Source: Wenzhouxiangella sp. AB-CW3 (GTDB lineage: Bacteria > Pseudomonadota > Gammaproteobacteria > Xanthomonadales > Wenzhouxiangellaceae). Taken from it: a DNA stretch of 64,000 nucleotides. The notes under the pieces were generated by a model. That model was given only the letters and a program-made list of their open reading frames with translations. It searched no databases and was not told the origin of the DNA. Positions 16,158 through 24,742 of this stretch are shown one piece after another. How positions within the stretch are numbered: the stretch's first letter is position 1; every line of letters begins with the position of its first letter. The stretch is from positions 1,317,225 to 1,381,224 of the forward strand of contig NZ_CP061368.1 in NCBI RefSeq assembly GCF_014725735.1, given 5' to 3'. Position numbers and translations under genes: made by a program.

Positions 16158-17069
16158 ATGATGAGAATTGCCACCCGCAAGTCCCTGCTGGCTCTCTGGC
16201 AGAGCGAGCATGCCGCGGGCCTGTTGCGTCAGCACCATCCCGATCTCGATGTGGAGCTGGTGCCACTGAGTACCCGGGGCGATGAAGTGCTGGACCGCTC
16301 ACTGTCGGAGATCGGTGGAAAGGGGGTGTTTCTCAAGGAACTCGAGCGCGCCATGCTTGATGACGAAGCCGATATTGCCGTGCATTCGCTCAAGGATGTG
16401 CCGGCCGAATCTCCGCCGGAGTTCGAACTGGTGGCCTCGCTCCCGGGCGGCGACTGGGGCGACTGGTGGATTACCTGCAATGGTGCCGCGCCGGCCGACC
16501 TGCCGCCCGGCAGCCGGGTGGGCACGTCCAGTCTGCGTCGGCAGAGCCAGTTGCTGGCCGCCCATCCAGATCTGGAAATCGTACCGGTGCGCGGCAACGT
16601 GCAGACCCGGCTTGACAAGCTGGACCGTGGCGATGTCGATGCACTGATACTGGCCGCAGCCGGATTGCGGCGGCTGGAGATTGAACGTGAACACTGGCAG
16701 TTGCTCAAGCCCCCGGCTTTCCTGCCGGCACCGGGGCAGGGCGTGATCGTGGTGCAGTGCCGGCGTGGCGACGAACGTGTTCGCCGCCTGATTGAACCCC
16801 TGAACTGTCAGGTAACGGCGGCTCGCGTTCGTGCCGAACGGGCGGTTGTTCATGAACTGGGAGGGGATTGCAGAATGCCACTGGCCGCACTCGCGGAAGT
16901 GAATGGCTCGTCAATTCGCCTGCAGGCGAGACTGGCCAGTCCCGATGGGCGCCAGGTCATTGATGCAAGCGGCGAGGGTGCGGTGGCCGATGCTGACCGG
17001 CTGGGCCGGGAAGCTGCACATCATCTGCTCGATCGCGGTGGCCGGGAGATTCTGGCGGCGCTGGATTGA
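16158..17069 (+). CDS. hemC: Porphobilinogen deaminase (hydroxymethylbilane synthase)
   Basis: 303 residues from MMRIATRKS, with AGGAG 12 bases upstream; the second ATG is equally possible. It polymerises four porphobilinogens to hydroxymethylbilane. Conserved segments are RKSLLALWQ, GGKGVFLKELE, HSLKDVP, GTSSLRRQ and VRGNVQTRLDKL. The dipyrromethane cofactor-binding Cys is in GGDCRMPLAA (residue 238). It is followed by hemD as usual, but separated from it by about 290 bases containing a structured RNA and an intrinsic terminator. Confidence 0.97.
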   Translation: MMRIATRKSLLALWQSEHAAGLLRQHHPDLDVELVPLSTRGDEVLDRSLSEIGGKGVFLKELERAMLDDEADIAVHSLKDVPAESPPEFELVASLPGGDWGDWWITCNGAAPADLPPGSRVGTSSLRRQSQLLAAHPDLEIVPVRGNVQTRLDKLDRGDVDALILAAAGLRRLEIEREHWQLLKPPAFLPAPGQGVIVVQCRRGDERVRRLIEPLNCQVTAARVRAERAVVHELGGDCRMPLAALAEVNGSSIRLQARLASPDGRQVIDASGEGAVADADRLGREAAHHLLDRGGREILAALD

Positions 17070-17175
17070 ACCATGTCGGAAAATTACTGGAAAATCGGTC
17101 TGGACATTTCTTTTCAGTTATGCGACAGTAAATCCAACGATCAATGCAAAAGGGGTGTTTCAAACGATTTGCTTT

Positions 17176-17320
17176 CCGGGCGTCACCCACGGCACTGTCT
17201 GTTGAGGTGCGTCCCCCTACTGCCAACGCCAACACGCAAGCCCCCAGCACTTTGGCAGGTTGTGCCAGACGCCCGGATTCCATTCTCGAAAAAGGCCTGC
17301 CCTCGTGGCAGGCCTTTTTT
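17176..17320 (+). ncRNA. Candidate structured RNA or leader ending in an intrinsic terminator, between hemC and hemD
   Basis: CCGGGCGTC (17176-17184) pairs perfectly with GACGCCCGG (17268-17276). Just inside, GGCAC (17191-17195) pairs with GTGCC (17262-17266). An internal stem CTGCCAA (17220-17226) pairs with TTGGCAG (17252-17258). This closed, multi-stem fold is followed 17 bases later by a strong terminator. It could be a small RNA or a cis-acting leader of hemD, whose start is 40 bases past the terminator. I do not recognise it as 6S, SRP RNA, tmRNA or a common riboswitch. The 5' end and promoter are not defined. Confidence 0.55.
17294..17320 (+). terminator. Rho-independent terminator upstream of hemD
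   Basis: GGCCTGCC (17294-17301) and GGCAGGCC (17307-17314) form a perfect 8-bp GC-rich stem with a five-base loop, preceded by five A and followed by six T. It would end a transcript arriving from hemC or from the structured RNA before hemD begins. Confidence 0.92.
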
Positions 17321-17359
17321 GTTTCCCGGGGACGGGTTCATCCAAGAAGGGAGCATCGC

Positions 17360-18124
17360 ATGAGCGTCAATCCACTGGTTCTGGTCACCCGAACCGAGCA
17401 GGCTGGCAAGGCGCTGGCCGAAAAGGTCGAATCCCAGGGGCTGTCCGCGCTGCACTGCGCGCCGTTTGCACTCAAGGCACCTGAACAGCCCGACGAGGTG
17501 GCCGCACAGCTTGATGCGCTGCTGCCGGCCGACCTGGTCATCATTACCAGCCAGGAGGGCGTTCGACGCAGTGCCGAGCTGGTGGGTGCGGAGCGTTTCG
17601 CGCGCGCGCTGGTCGTCGTGCCGGGCGAAGGCACGGCGCAGCTGGCCCGCGAACTGGGCTTTGCCAATGTCATCTACCCGTCGCGGCACGGAACCAGCGA
17701 GGCCATGCTGGCACTGCCAGAACTGCGTGAAGTCGATGGCCTGAGCATCCTTATCCTGGCCGCCGAGGGTGGGCGTGGCCTGATGGGGCGTACGCTGGAG
17801 GAGCGGGGTGCGGTGGTCGATCGCATTCACGTCTATCGGCGTGTTCGTCAGGCCATGCCCGAGGACCTCGGCGGGCGAATCGATGAAGCTGACCTGGTGG
17901 TCACGCTGGCGGCAAGCTGGGAGGCGGTGTCCGGTCTGTGTGAGGCGCTGGATGACGAACTGCGTCGCCAGATCCAGTCCGGCGTACTCGTGGCACCGTC
18001 CCAGCGCGTGGCCGATCGATCTGCGGCCATCGGTTTCGAGCGCTGCAGGGTCGCCGGCGGTGCCGATGATCATGCAATGCTGTCCGAATTGCATCGACTG
18101 ACCCGGCGGTCCGAATTGCGTTAA
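17360..18124 (+). CDS. hemD: Uroporphyrinogen-III synthase
   Basis: 254 residues from MSVNPLVLVTRTEQAG, with AAGGGAG upstream. An earlier in-frame ATG at 17144 would run through the terminator hairpin and is rejected. The sequence is divergent, as usual for HemD. It keeps the VTRTEQAGKALAEKVE start, a two-lobed layout and LILAAEGGRGLMGRTLEERGAVV, where relatives have the GxxGRxxLxxxLxxxG-type segment. It cyclises hydroxymethylbilane with inversion of ring D. hemX and hemY follow. Confidence 0.9.
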   Translation: MSVNPLVLVTRTEQAGKALAEKVESQGLSALHCAPFALKAPEQPDEVAAQLDALLPADLVIITSQEGVRRSAELVGAERFARALVVVPGEGTAQLARELGFANVIYPSRHGTSEAMLALPELREVDGLSILILAAEGGRGLMGRTLEERGAVVDRIHVYRRVRQAMPEDLGGRIDEADLVVTLAASWEAVSGLCEALDDELRRQIQSGVLVAPSQRVADRSAAIGFERCRVAGGADDHAMLSELHRLTRRSELR

Positions 18125-18169
18125 TCTTGCAGCTTCGAAGCAAATGCTGGCGATCGGGAACGAGACGCA

Positions 18170-19327
18170 ATGAGTGAAGAGCACGGCGCCAACGAGCTTG
18201 ATGGCGAATCGAGTACCAGGTCGGAGGCCGAGCAACCATCATCAGCAGACCAGCGGCAGACTGCCGGTTCAGGCCGATGGCTGGCTGTTGTGGCATTGCT
18301 GGTTGCCCTGGCAGCCTCGGCGGGGGTTGGCTGGCTGATTTGGCAGCAGACCCTCGAAACCGAACCCGAGGAAGAACAGCCAACGGCGGCGTCGGTTGAG
18401 GCGCTGGAGGCGGTGGCCGAGCAGGCGCAAACGCTTTCCGAGCGCGTCGATCAGCTGGCCGAACAGCAAGCCGGTTTCGAGGATGACCTGTCCGACCTGG
18501 ACGGTGCCAGGGGCGACTTGCGCCAGTCGCTGCGTGAACAGGCCGATGATTTCGAGCGGCTCTCGGAGCAGTTCGGCAGCCTGGAGTCCGAGCTGTCGGA
18601 TGCGATCAGGCGCCTGGACGAGGCGGCGGGTGACCGGCGCGAGGTCGATCGGGAGATGGCCCGGCGACTGCATTTGATGGAGGCGGCCGCCATGCTTCGA
18701 ACCGGCCAGCAGCGCCTGGAGCTGGCCGAGGACTTTGCTGCGGCCCGGAATGCCTTTCGGCGAGCCTATCGCCTGCTGCGCTCGCTCGACGATCCCCGCA
18801 TCAATCGGGCGCGTGGCGAAGTCGCCCGCGAGCTGGAGGCCCTGGAGGCGGTCGAGGAGCCGGACTGGATGGCCTTGCATGCCAAGGTCGACCGGCTGCA
18901 GGCCATGGCGGCAGAGTGGCCGGCGCGCCCCGGGCAAGAGCTGCCGGGCGCGCAGGAGGACGATGCTCGGGGCGAGGAGGCGGAGCTGGGCTTCTGGTCG
19001 CGCTTCGGCTCGACCCTGACCGGCCTGGTGCGTGTGCAGCCACGAGATGCCGTGCCTATGACCGAGGAAGTGCTCGATGCCATTCGCGGCCAGGTTCAAA
19101 TCAGGCTTGCGGCGGCCGACCTGGCGCTGGCACAGCGGGACCTGGAGGGGCTGGGTCGCCAACTCGATCATGTCATCGACCTCATGGAGCAGGGGTTTGA
19201 CCCGCGTGATTCCGGGGTTGAACGGGGCCGTTCGCTGATTGATGAGCTGCGCTCGGCCGAAGCAGCCGAAGTACCGGCGCTCGGTTCGGCCCTGACCGAG
19301 ATCAACCGCCTGCTGGACGAATCGTGA
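18170..19327 (+). CDS. hemX: HemX-like uroporphyrinogen-III C-methyltransferase family protein
   Basis: 385 residues: an acidic N-terminus, one membrane helix (about 40-62, WLAVVALLVALAASAGVGWLIW), a long coiled coil (about 70-165) and a helical periplasmic C-terminal domain. This matches the HemX family found between hemD and hemY in gammaproteobacteria. Despite its database name it lacks the SAM-dependent methyltransferase fold, and its function is unproven; a scaffold role in the heme pathway is an inference. It overlaps hemY by four bases (GTGA). Confidence 0.9.
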   Translation: MSEEHGANELDGESSTRSEAEQPSSADQRQTAGSGRWLAVVALLVALAASAGVGWLIWQQTLETEPEEEQPTAASVEALEAVAEQAQTLSERVDQLAEQQAGFEDDLSDLDGARGDLRQSLREQADDFERLSEQFGSLESELSDAIRRLDEAAGDRREVDREMARRLHLMEAAAMLRTGQQRLELAEDFAAARNAFRRAYRLLRSLDDPRINRARGEVARELEALEAVEEPDWMALHAKVDRLQAMAAEWPARPGQELPGAQEDDARGEEAELGFWSRFGSTLTGLVRVQPRDAVPMTEEVLDAIRGQVQIRLAAADLALAQRDLEGLGRQLDHVIDLMEQGFDPRDSGVERGRSLIDELRSAEAAEVPALGSALTEINRLLDES

Positions 19328-20508
19328 AGCGCCTGCTGCTGATCGTACTAGTGGTCGTGGGGCTGGTTGCGGCTGCCCTGTTGGCTCCGATACTGCTCGA
19401 AGATCCCGGTCACGTCGTTATTGACATCGGCCAGTGGCGAGTCGAAATGTCGCTGCTGGTGCTCGTGGGCGGCATGCTGCTGGCCTGGATGGCTTTCTCG
19501 CTGTTGAGCCTGTTGCTGAGGTTGCCGACCCGTGCGGTGCGGCGGGCACGGGAAGTCCGCTCCCGTCGTCACCTGGAAAACGGCTTTCTGGCCCTGACCG
19601 AAGGAGACTGGAACCGGGCCGAACGCTCGTTGCAAAAGGCCTTGAAGCACCAGCGCTCCACCGCGGGTTACCTGGCGGCGGCACGAGCGGCACAAGGGCA
19701 GGGGGATCGTCGCGGCCGCGACCGCATGCTGGCGCTGGCCGATACCCGCTTCGGGCGTCGCCATTTCGTGACCGATCTGGCCCGCGCGCGCCTGCTGATC
19801 GGGGAAGGCCGGGTCGAAGAAGCGGTGCCGGTGCTGGAGTCACTACACCTGCGCAAGCCGCGCCACACCGGGGTGTTGCGGCTTTTGCTGGAATGCTACC
19901 AGGATCTTGGCCGCTGGCGGGATATGCGGCTGCTGAGCCCGGCGCTGCGCCGCGCCGGAGTGGTTGACCGTGAGCGTGGCGCCGAACTGGCTGCCGTGGC
20001 GGGCGGCCGCGAACTGGAATCCGCGCCGGATGTCGAGCAGCTGGACCAGTGCTGGAAGGAACTGGGCCGAAAGCTTCGGGAGCATCGCGGCATCGTGCTG
20101 GCCTATGCACGACGATGCGCCGAGTTGGATCATGCCGGTCAGGCCGGCCGTGCACTGTCGAACTATCTTCGCCATTCACTTGATGACGAGTTGCTACGTG
20201 CCTATGCCGATGTCGGCGAAGCCGGACGCGCCGAGCGCATTGCCCGGCTCGAAGACTGGCAGAAGCTCGACCCCGACCACGCCGGCCTGCTGCTGGCGCT
20301 GGGCCTGCTCTACCTAGACGACCGCCAGTACGACAAGGCGAAAGCCTGCCTGGAACAATCCGTGCGCCGCCAGCCAGGCAGCGAGGCCTATGCGGCCCTG
20401 GGCCGGGTGCTCGATCATGCCGGCAACCTGGAGGCTGCCGCCCAGTGCTACCGCAATGCCCTGCGTCTAAAGACCGGCCGCGGCGCCGAACCCCTGCCAC
20501 CGCCTTAG
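19324..20508 (+). CDS. hemY: HemY, TPR-containing membrane protein
   Basis: 394 residues starting GTG inside the hemX stop. Two N-terminal membrane helices (about 3-20 and 42-62) are followed by tetratricopeptide-type helical repeats to the C-terminus (for example DDRQYDKAKACLEQSVRRQPGSEAYAALG, split here from a longer repeat). This is the gammaproteobacterial HemY, unrelated to Bacillus protoporphyrinogen oxidase of the same name. It probably assists late heme synthesis at the inner membrane. It is the last gene of the hem cluster; the AT-rich island starts 22 bases later. Confidence 0.9.
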   Translation: MKRLLLIVLVVVGLVAAALLAPILLEDPGHVVIDIGQWRVEMSLLVLVGGMLLAWMAFSLLSLLLRLPTRAVRRAREVRSRRHLENGFLALTEGDWNRAERSLQKALKHQRSTAGYLAAARAAQGQGDRRGRDRMLALADTRFGRRHFVTDLARARLLIGEGRVEEAVPVLESLHLRKPRHTGVLRLLLECYQDLGRWRDMRLLSPALRRAGVVDRERGAELAAVAGGRELESAPDVEQLDQCWKELGRKLREHRGIVLAYARRCAELDHAGQAGRALSNYLRHSLDDELLRAYADVGEAGRAERIARLEDWQKLDPDHAGLLLALGLLYLDDRQYDKAKACLEQSVRRQPGSEAYAALGRVLDHAGNLEAAAQCYRNALRLKTGRGAEPLPPP

Positions 20509-20530
20509 TAAGCCAGCCGCAAAAGTCATG

Positions 20531-21904
20531 CTATGGTTTTACTCCAGCGTGGTCAGAACATTCGAAATAGGACTGAATCTCATGCACATCCGGGTCGCAT
20601 TTGAGCGCCTCCGGGAGGTATTGCCTGAGTGGATTGGCGTGCTCAAGGTTGTCAATAATCTTAATCAGGATGCGCAATTCAATGGCCGAGATCCAAGTCA
20701 GCGCATCCAGCATGGAGTCGAGCTGGCGAGCCGAGTTGAGCGAATTGGTCCATAGATCCTCTACCCCGTATGAGGTATCTCCACCGGAAGCAAATGTCCT
20801 GCGGCCAGAAATCAGTCTGGCTTCTTCTAGTTTCGCCATCATGAGTTTGGGGTACTGAATCATGCCGATGGAGGCGTCTGAAACTCTCATGTCGCGAGGG
20901 ATGCTGGGAACCTTACCACTTAGCAGGTGGTTGCACCTGTTCACAAGCAGCCAACCCATCATTAATGCTGATTCTATGCATGACCCGAGTTTCAGTGTCA
21001 GTGATGGTGTTAGGAAGCTTGCCTGAGATACGGCTTCATCCCGGCTCAAGTCGAAGTATGGATTGCAGGAAGGTTGAGACAGTAATAGATCCAGTTCGCA
21101 TTGCAACTCCCTGTGGCATCGTGCGAAGGAGCTCAGTGCTTGTGGAAGCGCTCTAAAGGAAACGGGGTGCTGAGACTGGTTGGGCTTAATGATGGGCTGG
21201 TAGGGCTTAATTAGTGGTTCCATAGATTGCCATAGATCCCCGGTATCCTGCTGTTTTCTAATCGCGCCAATGGATGAGAAGTCAAAACCTGAGATTGAGC
21301 CCATCAGCCTAGATGCCATCAGAATCTGCTGGTAGCAGTTTTCTATTCTTGGAAGCAGGGACAAGGAGAAGCCTATAGAAATAAATGCGCCGTTGATCAG
21401 CCCCATTAGGTCTGGAGGTGAGAGTTCCACTTGATGGTCTTTACGAATTGTGTCAAGCAGATCCAGACTCCAGTGGGCGGCGGGGATGACGTCGCCGCAG
21501 GAATAGCTTGAATCAAGAGGGACTGCCGGGCTGAAGTGCCGATTAGTAACTCCTTTCTCTGCAAGCTCGAATAGGTATGGCGAAATCCCGGATCCTCCAT
21601 TTGACCAAGTGTGCATGCGAGCAAAGCCGACAAGTCGAGCCTGAGACCTACTCATGAAGGTAGAGCCCCCTATGGCGTGTTCTCTCAGGATGTTTTCGTG
21701 TGTGATCCAGGCTTGATTGGGGTTAAGCTTGTTGTCATCAAGGTGGCCGGTTAGGGTGTTACTGCCATACACCGCTGTATTGTTGGACCTGACCATGTTG
21801 ATGGCGTGGTCATGCTCGGCCTTGATCTGAAGCGCTGCACTTGCCCATCTCGGTGATGGTGCTAGTCTGTTGGCTAGCATGATGATGTTGTGCGATTCAC
21901 TCAT
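20531..21904 (-). CDS. Divergent MIO-type aromatic amino-acid ammonia-lyase family homologue
   Basis: 457 residues, about 50 shorter than histidine or phenylalanine ammonia-lyases. Family landmarks in order: AVYGSNTLTGH (HAL: YGINTGFG), ENILREHAIG, SGISPYLFELA, SYSCGDVIPAAH where HAL has SVGASGDLAPLAH, GLINGAF (LLNGTQ), QHPVSFRALPQ (QDPYSLRCQPQ), CNPYF (DNPL) and a late ED. The MIO-forming Ala-Ser-Gly is Ser-Cys-Gly here, so cofactor formation is uncertain. Substrate is unknown; HAL identity is not claimed. It starts 5 bases after the stop of the membrane-protein gene, forming a two-gene unit. Base composition is visibly AT-richer than neighbours. Confidence 0.72.
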   Translation of the reverse strand: MSESHNIIMLANRLAPSPRWASAALQIKAEHDHAINMVRSNNTAVYGSNTLTGHLDDNKLNPNQAWITHENILREHAIGGSTFMSRSQARLVGFARMHTWSNGGSGISPYLFELAEKGVTNRHFSPAVPLDSSYSCGDVIPAAHWSLDLLDTIRKDHQVELSPPDLMGLINGAFISIGFSLSLLPRIENCYQQILMASRLMGSISGFDFSSIGAIRKQQDTGDLWQSMEPLIKPYQPIIKPNQSQHPVSFRALPQALSSFARCHRELQCELDLLLSQPSCNPYFDLSRDEAVSQASFLTPSLTLKLGSCIESALMMGWLLVNRCNHLLSGKVPSIPRDMRVSDASIGMIQYPKLMMAKLEEARLISGRRTFASGGDTSYGVEDLWTNSLNSARQLDSMLDALTWISAIELRILIKIIDNLEHANPLRQYLPEALKCDPDVHEIQSYFECSDHAGVKP

Positions 21905-21909
21905 GGCGA

Positions 21910-23229
21910 TCAGCTGCCATTCTTTTTAAGAACCAAGTACATAGTGATTGCCAGGACTGCGATAAGAGCGTACAGGGTCCCGTTTACCGACAGCTTCTCG
22001 ACGATGTCAGTTAAACCCCATATGGAGTCTTCGGGGCGCTCTGGGTTGTGTGTGAACTTGGATATCGAAACAAAAACACCGATCAGGCTGGTGCCGCCGA
22101 TCACTGACAGTATTGCCTCAACAATCCGGTTGTACTTGCGTTGATGGAGCTGATTGGACACCTCGACAGAGTGGTCAAGAACCTCCATCTTGTGGGCGAC
22201 TGAGGATGTCAGCTCACCAAAGTTCCAGGCGCTGAAAAAGGCATGAGATAGAGATTTTCTTATACCCTGAAGTCCAAGCCGGGTGTCATGCAGTTGACTC
22301 TTGAAAAGGTTCAAGCGGGCACTCGCGCTGTTGATTTTTGAGGCTTGTGAAGTACTTAGCGCCGGGTTGTCCGATGTCTCCAGGATCAATCTTCCCAGGT
22401 TACGATTACAGATTTCCTGGATGCAATAATGGTACATGCAAATGGTCAGCGCCGATAGGAGCTGATCTACCTCTGCATCTGATATCTGACCTTCAATGAC
22501 GCTGTTTCCTGCATGGATGAAGTATGACGTGCTATCAGTCCGAAATGACGGATTATCTGACTTTCTCTGAGTCCAAGAGTCAATCTGGCTGGAACGTAGT
22601 TGGCTTGAGTTAAGGATTCTGGTAACCCAGAGTAGTCTTCTCGGACCATGCGGAACTTCCTGGATGTCGTAGAAAGTTCCAGAGCGGGAGGGTGTGCGTA
22701 GAAGTGGTTGTTGTCGTAGTCTTCGTGTCTGTCGGTGAAGCACGGTATTGAGCCGCGTTTCGGTTGGGCTCAGAATGTCAATGATCTGTGAGCATGCCGT
22801 GGTTGTCCAGTTGTCCAGATGATCCAAAAGAGTGTCAGGGTGAGTGATGTCATCTATCCGGACCTCCAGCAGAAGTTGGCCAATTGTGTTGTCGAACAAA
22901 TGTGCTGTGGCTGTGCAGATCTTGTATCTTCCGGCTCCATGTGGGCATGGAATCGTGTCCTGAAAGGTTTCGATGATCCCCGGGTCAGCCTTGAGTACAA
23001 ATACTGGTTGTGAGAACAGTGGTATGTCGTCCTCGGTCAGGCTCTGATAATGCAGTTCAGTTTCTTTTCCATGAGATCGGCCTGGGGCTACATGGTAGCC
23101 GTCCATAGAAAGGTTGAGCTCTTGTTGCGCAGCTTTCAGCAAATTGTGCAGCAAGCGCGGATCTGTAAGTGTTCGCGAGCTGTACAGATTCAGGTTCGTG
23201 CGGAATGGTGCGCAGAGGAAAAGTCGCAT
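21910..23229 (-). CDS. Unknown protein with C-terminal coiled coil and two membrane helices
   Basis: 439 residues from ATG 23229; a TTG nine bases earlier is possible. The first about 330 residues are soluble and not recognised. A helical, coiled-coil-like stretch (about 325-385, with LFKSQLHDTRLGL and KMEVLDHSVEVSNQLHQ) leads into two membrane segments, about 388-410 (AILSVIGGTSLIGVFVSI) and about 420-437 (LYALIAVLAITMYLVL). This layout resembles CorA-like or RMD1/DUF155-like proteins, but no GMN motif is present, so magnesium transport is not supported. It is AT-rich and coupled to the lyase homologue. Its start is only 41 bases from the pilR stop on the same strand. Confidence 0.65.
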   Translation of the reverse strand: MRLFLCAPFRTNLNLYSSRTLTDPRLLHNLLKAAQQELNLSMDGYHVAPGRSHGKETELHYQSLTEDDIPLFSQPVFVLKADPGIIETFQDTIPCPHGAGRYKICTATAHLFDNTIGQLLLEVRIDDITHPDTLLDHLDNWTTTACSQIIDILSPTETRLNTVLHRQTRRLRQQPLLRTPSRSGTFYDIQEVPHGPRRLLWVTRILNSSQLRSSQIDSWTQRKSDNPSFRTDSTSYFIHAGNSVIEGQISDAEVDQLLSALTICMYHYCIQEICNRNLGRLILETSDNPALSTSQASKINSASARLNLFKSQLHDTRLGLQGIRKSLSHAFFSAWNFGELTSSVAHKMEVLDHSVEVSNQLHQRKYNRIVEAILSVIGGTSLIGVFVSISKFTHNPERPEDSIWGLTDIVEKLSVNGTLYALIAVLAITMYLVLKKNGS

Positions 23230-23270
23230 GGCTATCAAGTGGCTGTTGGTTGCGGCTCTTGTGTTTGCTA

Positions 23271-24686
23271 TCAGTCTATGTCGTACTTCTTCAGTTTGTA
23301 GCGAAGAGAGCGAAAAGAGATGCCGAGCTGGCGCGCTGCCTCGGTCTTGTTGTACTTGGCTTCGCGCAGGGCGTTTTCGAGGATACGGCGTTCGATATCC
23401 TCGATGTAGTCGTCCAGGCTGCGGTCCTCGGGTGGCTTGACGTCGATGCCGTCCTCGGGCAGCACGGATTTATCCAGGTCCAGATCCTCGACACTGATTT
23501 CGTCGCCCTCGCACAGGGTGACGGCGCGCTGGAGAATGTTGACCAGTTCCCGGACATTGCCGGAGAAGCGGTGCTGCTGCAGTGCATCCATGGCATCCCG
23601 GCTGAGCTGGCGAGGGGGTTCTCCCCATTGTTCTCCGATAGATTGGAGAAAGTGTTCGGCCAGCAGGCGGATATCCCCGCGACGGTCACGCAGACTGGGC
23701 ATGGGCAGTTCGATGACATTGAGCCGATAGTACAGATCGTTGCGGAACTCGCCGTTCTCGACCAGTGGCTTGAGCGGCTTGTGCGAGGCCGAGAGGATTC
23801 GTACGTCGATCTTCTTCTCTTCACGACCGCCTACCGGCCGAACGCTCTTTTCCTGGATGACCCGCAGCAGCTTGACCTGCATGGCCAGCGGCAGATCAGC
23901 TACTTCGTCGAGAAACAGCGTGCCGCCGTCGGCAGCCTGGAAAAGGCCCTGCTTGTCGGCATCGGCGCCGGTGAAGCTGCCCTTGATATGGCCGAAGAAC
24001 TCGCTTTCCATCAACTCCGAGGGAATGGCGCCGCAGTTGACGGCAAGGAAAGGTTCTTCGGCCCTGGGGCCCAGGTCGTGGATGAGCCGGGCGGCCAGCT
24101 CCTTGCCTGTGCCGGACTCGCCACTGATCAGTACCGGGGCCTGGCTGCGGGCCAGCTTGCGGATGGTCTGCCTGACCCGCTCCATGGCCTGCGAACGGCC
24201 CACGAGCTTGCTCATGAGTTCGTTTTGCGCCGAGCTTGATGCGGTCTTGTCGACTGCGTCCTTGTCCGCGTCTTCCCGTGCCGCCTTGGGTCGTGACGGG
24301 GCCTCCAGGTCCTCGCGTCGCAGCTTCAGGGCCGTACGCACCATGTTGCGCAGAACTTCGAGGTCCACGGGCTTGGACACGAAATCGAAAGCCCCGTATT
24401 TCAGGGCCGTGACGGCATCCTCGACCTTGCCGTAGGCGGTGATCATGGCCACCGGCAGCTGATCGTGATCGCGATTGATCTCCTTGATCAGGGTCAGCCC
24501 GTTGCCATCGGGCAGTCGCATGTCGGTCAGGCACAGGGCATAGTCGGCATTGGCCGACAGATAGTGTCGGGCCTCGGCCAGGTTCTCGGCGGTATCGACT
24601 TCCAGGCCCATGCGGCTCAGGGTAATGTCGAGCAACTCCCGAAGATCGGGTTCGTCGTCAACAACCAGTGCTCGCATTTCAGTCAT
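23271..24686 (-). CDS. pilR: PilR, sigma-54-dependent response regulator of type IV pili
   Basis: 471 residues in the NtrC layout. The receiver domain (1-120) has Asp10/Asp11, the phospho-acceptor Asp55 (LTDMRLPDG) and Lys105. The AAA+ domain has Walker A GESGTGKE (189-196), the sigma-54 contact loop GSFTGA (usual GAFTGA) and FLDEVADLP. A Fis-type helix-turn-helix closes the protein (NKTEAARQLGISFRSLRYKLKKY). With PilS it activates pilA transcription in Pseudomonas. It lies 56 bases downstream of pilS. No pilin gene is in the window. Confidence 0.94.
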   Translation of the reverse strand: MTEMRALVVDDEPDLRELLDITLSRMGLEVDTAENLAEARHYLSANADYALCLTDMRLPDGNGLTLIKEINRDHDQLPVAMITAYGKVEDAVTALKYGAFDFVSKPVDLEVLRNMVRTALKLRREDLEAPSRPKAAREDADKDAVDKTASSSAQNELMSKLVGRSQAMERVRQTIRKLARSQAPVLISGESGTGKELAARLIHDLGPRAEEPFLAVNCGAIPSELMESEFFGHIKGSFTGADADKQGLFQAADGGTLFLDEVADLPLAMQVKLLRVIQEKSVRPVGGREEKKIDVRILSASHKPLKPLVENGEFRNDLYYRLNVIELPMPSLRDRRGDIRLLAEHFLQSIGEQWGEPPRQLSRDAMDALQQHRFSGNVRELVNILQRAVTLCEGDEISVEDLDLDKSVLPEDGIDVKPPEDRSLDDYIEDIERRILENALREAKYNKTEAARQLGISFRSLRYKLKKYDID

Positions 24687-24742
24687 GGGCCTCGCCTTTT
24701 CGGGACAGTTAACAGGCAGATCATAGCGTGTTCAGGGTTGCT

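Noticed and set aside
17144-17359. Longer hemD start at 17144
   Set aside because: It would translate through the terminator hairpin and adds a low-complexity extension absent from the family; the ATG at 17360 has a good ribosome-binding site.
20531-21904. Annotation as histidine ammonia-lyase (hutH)
   Set aside because: Only superfamily landmarks are kept, the MIO triad is altered and no hut genes are nearby.
21910-23229. CorA magnesium transporter
   Set aside because: The two C-terminal helices fit, but the GMN motif and CorA sequence blocks are absent.
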